64,000 nt of DNA, taken from Janthinobacterium sp. PC23-8. Its GTDB lineage: Bacteria > Pseudomonadota > Gammaproteobacteria > Burkholderiales > Burkholderiaceae_D. The notes under the pieces are model-generated. The model searched no databases, was not told the DNA's origin, and saw only the letters and a program-made list of their open reading frames with translations. Positions 57,980 to 64,000 of the stretch are shown here, in pieces. A program made the translations under genes and the position numbers. The DNA is taken from contig NZ_NJGY01000001.1 of the NCBI RefSeq assembly GCF_002250505.1, forward strand, positions 541,923 to 605,922. The letters run 5' to 3'. Within the stretch, counting starts at the first letter, position 1. Each line of letters opens with the position of its first letter.

Positions 57980-60019
57980 CTAGACTTTGGCCGGCAGACT
58001 GCGGAAAAACTCGATGACGTCCGAGGACTCGCGCGTGCGCTTGAACGGCGGCAGGCTTTGCCAGATCCGCTTGCCATACGGCTTGGAAATAAGGCGTGGA
58101 TCGCAGATCATCAGCACGCCACGGTCGCCTTCGTCGCGGATCAGGCGGCCGGCGCCCTGCTTCAGGTTGATGATGGCTTCGGGCAGCGAATGGTGCATGA
58201 AACCGTTCTTGCCCTGCTTTTCCATTACCTCGATGCGGGCCGCCAGCACCGGATCGTCGGGCGGCGCGAACGGCAGCTTGTCGATGATCACCAGCGACAA
58301 GGCGTCGCCGCGCACGTCGACGCCTTCCCAGAAACTCTGGCTGCCGATCAGCACGCCATTGCCGGCCGCGCGGAACTGGTCCAGCAATTCGGTGCGGCCA
58401 CGGTCGCCCTGCACGAACAGCGGGAAGTCCAGACCGCGCTGCCTGAATTCGTCGGCCAGGCGTTCGGCCGCCCGCTTTACCGCGCGCAAGGTGGTGCACA
58501 GGAAAAAAGTACGCCCACCGGCCGCTTCGATGATCGGCAGGGCGCAGTCGATGACGGCGTCCGTGTAGCCCAGCGAATTGGGTTGCGGCAGGTTTTGCGG
58601 CACGAACAGCAGGCCTTGCTGGCCATAGTCGAACGGCGACGGCCAGGTGTGGGACGGTTCGCCCGTCAGGCCCATCTGTTCCGAAAAATGCTTGAAGTCA
58701 TTTTTCACGGCCAGGGTAGCGGACGTGAAGATCCAGCTGCGCGGCGTGCCTTCGCGCTGGTTGTTGAAAATCGGCGCGATCGACAGCGGCGTCTTGTGCA
58801 GCTGCAAGGAGCTGGAAAACGCTTCGACCCAGAACACGGCCTCCTCGCCGGCCACGACCCTGGCTTTCGGGTCGAACTTCCAGCTGCTCAGCTGCTGCGC
58901 CAGTTCCACGCCGCGCACGCGGCATTGTTCCAGCGTTTCGGCCCGTTCGGCCTGGGTGTCGAGCACCGCCACCATGCCGTCGAGCTCGTCCTTGAGGGTA
59001 TCGAGCGCGGGAAAAAAATCGCTCGACGGCGCGATCTGCGGCAGCGACAGGCGCACGATATCCTGAGGAAAGGTCAGACGCAGGTCGCGCGCGGCCTTTT
59101 CCACCACCGTGACGGTTTTCGCCCAGTCGATGCCGCGCGCATGGGCCAGCCCCTCGGCCAGCACGTCGCGGCACAGCTCGAGGATTTGCGAGGTCGACAC
59201 CGTATTGCCAAAAAACAAGGTGGCGGTATCGGGCAGCTGATGCGCCTCGTCGAAGATGATGGTGTTGGCCGAGGGCAGCAATTCGGCCACGCCCGTGTCT
59301 TTCAGGGCCACATCGGCAAAGAACAGGTGATGGTTGACCACCACCACGTCGGCCTGCTGGGCCTCCTTGCGCGCCTTCATGACAAAGCAATCCTGGTAAT
59401 ACTGGCATTCGGCGCCCATGCAGGTGTCGCGCGTGGACGTGACCAGATTCCAGATCATGGCGTTTTCGGGCACCTTGACCAGCTCGGCCTTGTCGCCGGA
59501 GCTGGTCATCTTGATAAAGCGCGAAATCTCGCGCAAGTGGCCCACGTCGTCGCGCGAGGTCATGCGCCCATTTTGCAGCGTGCGTTCCAGGTGGTAATGG
59601 CAGACGTAGTTCGAGCGTCCCTTGAGCAGGGCGACCGAGACCGGCGCCTGCAAGGCGGCGCGCACGGTGGGAATATCGCGCAGGAACAGCTGATCCTGCA
59701 AGTTCTTGGTGCCGGTGGAAACGATGGTCTTGCCGCCCCACATCAGGGCCGGCACCAGATAGGCAAAGGTCTTGCCGGTTCCCGTGCCCGCCTCGGCGAT
59801 CAGGGTGGTCTGGCTGTCGATGGCGTGGGCGATGGCCTTGGCCATCTCGGTTTGCGAGCGGCGCGGCTTGTAGCTGCCCACCGCCGGACCGAGCGGGCCG
59901 CCGGCGCCAAACAGGCGCTCGATATCGGCGTCGTGCTTGCCAGGTTCGGCTGGCACCACGTCGGCGGGGTCCGACGGCAAGCCGTCTTGGCTGGCAGGCA
60001 ATAATTGGTGATCGGTCAA
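57980..60019 (-). CDS. DinG/YoaA-family ATP-dependent DNA helicase
   Basis: The 679-residue product is a superfamily 2 XPD-like helicase. Walker A lies in Ala-Gly-Thr-Gly-Thr-Gly-Lys-Thr near residue 77. Iron-sulfur cysteines are seen at Tyr-Val-Cys-His-Tyr and Cys-Met-Gly-Ala-Glu-Cys with Cys six residues on. The DEAH box is in Ile-Phe-Asp-Glu-Ala-His-Gln-Leu, and the later motif Gly-Arg-Leu-Ile-Arg lies near the C-terminus. It unwinds DNA 5' to 3', probably in repair or R-loop removal. The YoaA-like length and lack of an exonuclease domain argue against the DinG-exonuclease fusion. It is preceded by the ydcH-like gene. Confidence 0.92.
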   Translation of the reverse strand: MTDHQLLPASQDGLPSDPADVVPAEPGKHDADIERLFGAGGPLGPAVGSYKPRRSQTEMAKAIAHAIDSQTTLIAEAGTGTGKTFAYLVPALMWGGKTIVSTGTKNLQDQLFLRDIPTVRAALQAPVSVALLKGRSNYVCHYHLERTLQNGRMTSRDDVGHLREISRFIKMTSSGDKAELVKVPENAMIWNLVTSTRDTCMGAECQYYQDCFVMKARKEAQQADVVVVNHHLFFADVALKDTGVAELLPSANTIIFDEAHQLPDTATLFFGNTVSTSQILELCRDVLAEGLAHARGIDWAKTVTVVEKAARDLRLTFPQDIVRLSLPQIAPSSDFFPALDTLKDELDGMVAVLDTQAERAETLEQCRVRGVELAQQLSSWKFDPKARVVAGEEAVFWVEAFSSSLQLHKTPLSIAPIFNNQREGTPRSWIFTSATLAVKNDFKHFSEQMGLTGEPSHTWPSPFDYGQQGLLFVPQNLPQPNSLGYTDAVIDCALPIIEAAGGRTFFLCTTLRAVKRAAERLADEFRQRGLDFPLFVQGDRGRTELLDQFRAAGNGVLIGSQSFWEGVDVRGDALSLVIIDKLPFAPPDDPVLAARIEVMEKQGKNGFMHHSLPEAIINLKQGAGRLIRDEGDRGVLMICDPRLISKPYGKRIWQSLPPFKRTRESSDVIEFFRSLPAKV

Positions 60020-60062
60020 AATAAACTTAAGTAAGGACTGGGCCGGACGCTACTGGCGTCCC

Positions 60063-60263
60063 TCAGGCAGGCACATCGGGCACCAATTGCATTTTCAGCA
60101 AGGTGATATGGTCCTTCAACTGCAATTTGCGCTTTTTCAGGCGCCGCAGTTGCAATTCATCATGATGACCATCGAGCACCAGCAATTCGATGACGGCATC
60201 GAGGTCACGGTGTTCGACGTCCAGTTCAATCAGGCGCCGCTGTATATGCTGTGCATCGCTCAT
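60063..60263 (-). CDS. YdcH/DUF465-family small protein
   Basis: The 66-residue product starts Met-Ser-Asp-Ala-Gln-His-Ile-Gln-Arg-Arg and is a helical hairpin rich in Leu, Lys, Asp and Glu, matching the DUF465/YdcH family. The conserved Leu-Lys-Lys-Arg-Lys-Leu-Gln-Leu-Lys-Asp segment lies in the second helix. The family function is unknown. I chose the ATG at 60263; an upstream frame to 60314 would add 17 unconserved residues. The gene lies 43 bases before the helicase gene. Confidence 0.85.
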   Translation of the reverse strand: MSDAQHIQRRLIELDVEHRDLDAVIELLVLDGHHDELQLRRLKKRKLQLKDHITLLKMQLVPDVPA

Positions 60264-60359
60264 GTGTTGCGTTCCAGATAATGTAGGGGAAACAGACGCC
60301 GGCATCGCCGGCAAGGCCGTAGTTTAACCTGCCGCGCGCGATACGGCACGCCATTTCAG

Positions 60360-60380
60360 GGCCGGCCCTTGCGGCCGGCC
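60360..60380 (-). terminator. GC-rich hairpin after the lipoprotein gene
   Basis: The self-complementary 8-mer GGCCGGCC occurs at 60360-60367 and again at 60373-60380, giving an 8-base stem with a 5-base loop 10 bases beyond the stop codon. There is no T tract, so its strength is uncertain. Confidence 0.45.
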
Positions 60381-60390
60381 ATATCGACGG

Positions 60391-61107
60391 TCAGTTGACG
60401 CCGATGGGCGGCGGCGGCGCACTGGCGGCGGCGGCGGCACGGGCGGCCTTGTCGGCAGCCGCTTTTTCACGCTCGGCCAGACGCTTGGCCACTCTTTCCT
60501 GGCGCTTTACGGCTTCGGCCTGCTTGCGCGCAAAATTGGCCTCGCGTTCGCTGCGCTGCGGGGCCTCGGCAAGATCCTTGGCCTCCTGTTGTTTCACCTC
60601 GGCCGCGTGCCGGGCCTGGCGCTCGGCCAGGGTCGGCCCGCCCGGCCTGGTCGGTACCGCCTCGGGCGTGACCACTTTCATGGTCTTCGGCGTGGCGGCC
60701 GTGCGTTCGGCCAGCTCATCGCGCGCAACTTGTTGCGTGCGCGCCAGGTCGGCGTCGCGCAGGCGCACCGATTCGGCCCGCTTGAAATGGCTGGCCTCGG
60801 CTTCAATGGCGCGCAGGCGCACCAGGGTCAGGCGCCGCGTGTTCTTGGCCTGGTCCAGGCAGCTGGTCACAAAAAAACGGTCGTAACACGCCAGTTCGCG
60901 CGCCGCATAGGTGCTCTCGGCGGCGGCGCGTTCGCTGGCAACCTCTTTGAGCCTGGCGTCGGCCTCGACCATCGTCAGGGTCGGCACCACCTGCGGCATG
61001 CCCACCTCATCCATGGCCGCCTGGTGTTGCGTGGCGCAAGCCGACAGCAGCAGCGCGCATGCCAGCGCCGTGCTCCACCTGCCCATCATCGTCGTCATGA
61101 TCTTCAT
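60391..61107 (-). CDS. hypothetical lipoprotein with charged helical tail
   Basis: The 238-residue product has a lipoprotein signal with Leu-Leu-Leu-Ser-Ala-Cys near residue 24. The rest is almost entirely Ala/Glu/Arg/Lys-rich helix, likely coiled coil, with two cysteines around residues 74-84 (Ala-Cys-Tyr-Asp-Arg-Phe and Ser-Cys-Leu-Asp-Gln) that might pair. It ends Pro-Pro-Pro-Pro-Ile-Gly. I do not recognise the family. The outer-membrane or periplasmic placement is inferred from the signal. It lies 19 bases after zapE and may share its transcript. Confidence 0.75.
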   Translation of the reverse strand: MKIMTTMMGRWSTALACALLLSACATQHQAAMDEVGMPQVVPTLTMVEADARLKEVASERAAAESTYAARELACYDRFFVTSCLDQAKNTRRLTLVRLRAIEAEASHFKRAESVRLRDADLARTQQVARDELAERTAATPKTMKVVTPEAVPTRPGGPTLAERQARHAAEVKQQEAKDLAEAPQRSEREANFARKQAEAVKRQERVAKRLAEREKAAADKAARAAAAASAPPPPIGVN

Positions 61108-61126
61108 CCTGGTTTTTTACCTTGCT

Positions 61127-62224
61127 TCAAACGATCGCGTCGGCAGCGCCGCGCTGTTCTTTTTCCATGTATTCGCGCGATTGCATTTCGACGATGCGCG
61201 AGACGGTGCGGTGAAACTCATTGGCCAGCATGCCATTGGTATAGAGCTGCTCGGGCGGCACTTCGGCCGACATGATCAGCTTGACCTTCTGGTCATAGAA
61301 TACATCGATCAGCCAGGTGAAGCGGCGCGCCTCGGACGACTGCGCCGCCGACATGGCCGGTATCGCCGACAATATCACTGTATGAAAACGGCTGGCGATT
61401 TCAAGGTAATCATTTTGCGAGCGCGGTCCACCGCACAAGGTGGCGAAATCGAACCAGATGATGCCGCCGGCGCGGCGCAGGCAGTGGATTTCTCGGCTTT
61501 CGATACGGATGCGCGCGTCTTCGTCGGCCGTCTCGGCAATGCGCGCATAGGCGTCGCGCAGGGCCTTGTCGGTGGCCGCGCCGAGCGGCGTGTAGTAGCT
61601 GTCGACCTGTTCCAGCGCGCGGCCACGATAGTCGACGCCGGCATCGACATTCATCACGTCGAGCCTGGCTTTCAACAGCGCGATGGTCGGCAGCATGCGG
61701 TCGCGGTGCAGGCCGTCCGGGTACAGCAGGTCGGGATCATAGTTCGAGGTCATGATGAAGGACACGCCGTTGTCGAACAGGGCCGACAGCAGGTTGTACA
61801 AAATCATCGCGTCGGCGATGTCGGAGACATGGAATTCGTCGAAGCAGATCAGGCGGTATTTCCTGGCGATCCGTTTGGCCACTTCATCGAGCGGGTCGGC
61901 CACGCCTTTCAATTCATCGAGCTGCTGGTGCACGCCGCGCATGAATTCATGGAAGTGCAGGCGCGTCTTGCGCACCAGCGGCACCACCGAATAAAAACTG
62001 TCCATCAGAAAGGACTTGCCACGCCCTACCCCGCCCCACATGTACACGCCTTTCGGCACGCTCGGACGGTTGATCAGGCGCTTGAACGTGCTCGAGCGCT
62101 GGCCCTTGTAGGCCACCCATTCGTCATAGCACTGTTGCAGGCGGTCGACGGCGCGGCGCTGTGCCGCGTCGGCCTTGAAATCGCGCTGCTGCAACGCGTT
62201 CTGGTAAAACTCTTCTACGTTCAT
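61127..62224 (-). CDS. zapE: cell division ATPase ZapE (AFG1 family)
   Basis: ZapE (365 residues) is an AAA-type ATPase that associates with the Z-ring under stress. Walker A is in Gly-Gly-Val-Gly-Arg-Gly-Lys-Ser, Walker B in Leu-Ile-Cys-Phe-Asp-Glu-Phe-His-Val, and the family segment Thr-Ser-Asn-Tyr-Asp-Pro follows. The ATG at 62224 (Met-Asn-Val-Glu-Glu-Phe) is preferred over a frame 36 bases longer. In Burkholderiales zapE commonly follows the 2-oxoglutarate dehydrogenase genes, as here after lpd. Confidence 0.95.
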   Translation of the reverse strand: MNVEEFYQNALQQRDFKADAAQRRAVDRLQQCYDEWVAYKGQRSSTFKRLINRPSVPKGVYMWGGVGRGKSFLMDSFYSVVPLVRKTRLHFHEFMRGVHQQLDELKGVADPLDEVAKRIARKYRLICFDEFHVSDIADAMILYNLLSALFDNGVSFIMTSNYDPDLLYPDGLHRDRMLPTIALLKARLDVMNVDAGVDYRGRALEQVDSYYTPLGAATDKALRDAYARIAETADEDARIRIESREIHCLRRAGGIIWFDFATLCGGPRSQNDYLEIASRFHTVILSAIPAMSAAQSSEARRFTWLIDVFYDQKVKLIMSAEVPPEQLYTNGMLANEFHRTVSRIVEMQSREYMEKEQRGAADAIV

Positions 62225-62245
62225 GGGGCTCGATTCAACGCGCAA

Positions 62246-62278
62246 GGGCGCTGGCGGCAAAAACAGCCGCCAGCGCCC
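62246..62278 (-). terminator. strong hairpin between lpd and zapE
   Basis: A perfect 13-base stem (62246-62258 with 62266-62278) with a 7-base A-rich loop starts 18 bases after the lpd stop codon. The minus strand has no T tract beyond the stem, so it may attenuate rather than stop transcription into zapE. Confidence 0.6.
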
Positions 62279-62296
62279 CTGTATGGCTAACTGCGA

Positions 62297-63727
62297 TTAA
62301 AAGTTCAAGGTACGCTTGTCAACGGCCAGCGCCGCTTCCTTGGTCGCTTCCGACAGGGACGGGTGAGCGTGGCAGATACGCGCGATGTCTTCGGCCGAGG
62401 CCTTGAATTCCATCGCCACCACGGCTTCCGAAATCAGCTCGGAGGCCATCGGACCGACGATGTGCACGCCGAGGATTTCGTCGGTGGTCGCGTCGGCCAG
62501 GAATTTCACCATGCCGGAGGTGTCGCCCAGCGCGCGCGCACGGCCGTTGGCCAGGAACGGGAAGCTGCCGGCCTTGTAGGCAATGCCTTCGGCCTTCAGG
62601 GTTTGCTCGGTCTTGCCGACCCACGCGATTTCCGGCGAGGTGTAGATCACCCACGGGATCGTGTTGAAGTTGGTGTGACCATGCTGGCCGGCGATACGCT
62701 CGGCCACGGCAACGCCTTCTTCTTCGGCCTTGTGCGCCAGCATCGGGCCGCGCACGACGTCGCCCACCGCCCACACGTTCGGCAGGTTGGTCTTGCAATC
62801 GCCGTCGACGGCGATAAAACCGCGTTCGTCCAGTTGCAGGCCGACCTTCTCGGCGGCCAGGCCGTTGGTGTTTGGCGTGCGGCCGATCGAGATGATCAGC
62901 TTGTCGAACACGGCGGTGACCGCCTCGCCCTTGGCGTCGACGTATTCCACGCTGACATCGTTCTTGCCCGGCGTGATGGCGCCGATCTTGCAACCGAGGC
63001 TGATCTTCAGGCCCTGCTTGGCAAACAGCTTGCCGGCTTCCTTGGCGATCTGCTCGTCAACCGCTCCCAGCAGCACTGGCAGGCCTTCGAGGATGGTCAC
63101 GTCAGAACCGAGGCGGCGCCAGACGCTGCCCATTTCCAGGCCGATCACGCCGGCGCCGATCACGCCCAGCCTGGCCGGTACGGCGTCGATCGCCAGTGCG
63201 CCGGTGTTCGACAGGATCAGTTTCTCGTCGAATGGCGCGCCCGGCAGTTCGCGTGCGTTCGAACCGGTGGCGATGATGACGTGTTTCGTGCTCAAGGTTT
63301 CGTTGGCGGCGCCAACCACGCTGATGTCATAGCCTTCGCCAGCGGCGCCGGCGAACGAAGCGCGGCCGTGGAAGAAGGCGATCTTGTTCTTCTTGAACAG
63401 GTACAGGATGCCGTCGTTGTTCTGCTTGACGACGGTGTCCTTGCGCTTCAACATCTGGCCCAGGTTCAGCTTCAGCCCGGCGACATCGATGCCGTGCTCG
63501 GCGAAGCTGTGGCCCGCGTGTTCGAAATGCTCGGACGATTGCAGCAGCGCCTTCGACGGAATGCAGCCGACGTTGGTGCAGGTGCCGCCGGGAGCGGCGC
63601 CGCCCTTGGCGTTCGACCACTCGTCGACGCAAGCGACCGTGAAGCCCAGCTGGGCGGCGCGGATGGCGGCGATATAGCCGCCAGGGCCGGCGCCGATGAC
63701 GACAACGTCAAATTGTTTAGTACTCAT
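62297..63727 (-). CDS. lpdA: dihydrolipoyl dehydrogenase
   Basis: Lpd (476 residues) is the E3 subunit that reoxidises dihydrolipoamide in 2-oxo acid dehydrogenase complexes. The FAD motif Gly-Ala-Gly-Pro-Gly-Gly-Tyr is at about 12-18, the redox disulfide in [12 protein letters not shown], and the NAD-binding Gly-Ala-Gly-Val-Ile-Gly near residue 183. The C-terminal His-Ala-His-Pro-Ser-Leu-Ser-Glu supplies the active-site His-Glu pair. The neighbouring zapE suggests it is the E3 of the 2-oxoglutarate complex, but the odhA/odhB genes, if adjacent, lie outside the window. The PspC gene overlaps its start by 11 bases. Confidence 0.96.
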   Translation of the reverse strand: MSTKQFDVVVIGAGPGGYIAAIRAAQLGFTVACVDEWSNAKGGAAPGGTCTNVGCIPSKALLQSSEHFEHAGHSFAEHGIDVAGLKLNLGQMLKRKDTVVKQNNDGILYLFKKNKIAFFHGRASFAGAAGEGYDISVVGAANETLSTKHVIIATGSNARELPGAPFDEKLILSNTGALAIDAVPARLGVIGAGVIGLEMGSVWRRLGSDVTILEGLPVLLGAVDEQIAKEAGKLFAKQGLKISLGCKIGAITPGKNDVSVEYVDAKGEAVTAVFDKLIISIGRTPNTNGLAAEKVGLQLDERGFIAVDGDCKTNLPNVWAVGDVVRGPMLAHKAEEEGVAVAERIAGQHGHTNFNTIPWVIYTSPEIAWVGKTEQTLKAEGIAYKAGSFPFLANGRARALGDTSGMVKFLADATTDEILGVHIVGPMASELISEAVVAMEFKASAEDIARICHAHPSLSEATKEAALAVDKRTLNF

Positions 63728-64000
63728 GTTTTGTTATTCCAATCTCTTCGTCCGGGACGAAAATCCACAATAGAAGGTAAATCACCACGCCAAAGCCGAA
63801 GGTCAGCGTAAACAGCACGAAGACCAGGCGCCAGATCCACGCTTCCATGCCGGAAGCGCGACCGAGGCCGCCACATACGCCGCCCAGCCAGCGGTCGCCG
63901 CGCGAGCGGCGCAGCTGGCTGAACTCTTGTACCAGGTCATTCGCGGGACCATCGCCATGGCTCGTGCCAGGCGCGTCCAGGTTGATGCCGCCCAATAGCT
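63717..64000 (-). CDS. PspC-domain membrane protein (5' end outside window)
   Basis: About 94 residues are visible, reading through the window edge. The PspC domain has Gly-Gly-Val-Cys-Gly-Gly-Leu-Gly at about residues 38-45 and one strongly hydrophobic helix ending Trp-Ile-Phe-Val-Pro-Asp-Glu-Glu. PspC proteins sense envelope stress or modulate the phage-shock response. A TTG at 63995 could be the start but an upstream start outside the window is equally possible. The stop lies 11 bases inside the lpd gene, which suggests translational coupling. Confidence 0.75.
   Translation of the reverse strand, partial: LLGGINLDAPGTSHGDGPANDLVQEFSQLRRSRGDRWLGGVCGGLGRASGMEAWIWRLVFVLFTLTFGFGVVIYLLLWIFVPDEEIGITKHEY

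Noticed and set aside
57827-60004. Plus-strand frame of about 725 residues opposite the DinG-family gene
   Set aside because: Antisense shadow without domain resemblance.

Overview
The window is GC-rich and densely coded. Gene content and order point to a betaproteobacterium of the Burkholderiales, most likely Oxalobacteraceae (Janthinobacterium/Massilia/Duganella type). The arguments are the runs ndk-rlmN-pilW-rodZ-ispG-hisS-yfgM-bamB-der-hfq-hflX-hflK-hflC-(hisZ-purA) and surE-pcm-nlpD-rpoS, and an lpd gene next to zapE. The assignment rests on synteny and protein recognition; no database search was run.

Layout. 1-4.5 kb: the tail of an unknown gene, two alpha/beta hydrolases, a small orphan protein and an exported S41 protease. 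4.5-12.4 kb: three tRNA-Asn(GTT) genes with matching promoters and separate terminators, a fourth truncated tRNA-Asn remnant, a purine permease, a GtrA protein, the osmotic/ionic pair betT and nhaA, a DUF1272 protein, a Dabb protein and a candidate anti-Shine-Dalgarno small RNA. 12.4-22.5 kb: an aminotransferase and uvrB (divergent), a frameshifted small reading frame, a hydroxypyruvate isomerase-like gene, then a LysR-controlled uptake cluster (porin, orphan periplasmic binding protein, MFS symporter), a flavin reductase and a hypothetical protein. 22.5-27.8 kb: a compact three-gene operon of TerB_N/TerB_C protein, BrxD-type ATPase and Lhr/BrxHI-type helicase. This is the strongest candidate for an incompletely described defence or DNA-surveillance system. 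27.9-47 kb: mostly housekeeping genes on the minus strand, interrupted between hflC and hisZ by an acyltransferase gene that looks acquired. 47-50.9 kb: a BI-1/YccA protein, an unknown membrane protein and rlmD. 51-54.7 kb: the stationary-phase operon surE-pcm-nlpD-rpoS. 54.7-57.7 kb: a two-gene TIR plus ParA-like-ATPase/TPR module, a second candidate immune-type system. 58-64 kb: a DinG-family helicase, a YdcH protein, a lipoprotein, zapE, lpd and the edge of a PspC-domain gene.

How the genes work together. The core blocks cover RNA control and membrane quality control (hfq, hflX/K/C), ribosome and outer-membrane assembly (der, bamB, rlmN, rlmD), cell shape and pili (rodZ, pilW), nucleotide and histidine metabolism (ndk, purA, hisZ, hisS), isoprenoid synthesis (ispG) and stationary-phase survival (rpoS operon). 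Two accessory modules with nucleic-acid-motor or TIR signatures lie among these core genes, with no recognisable integrase or transposase beside them.
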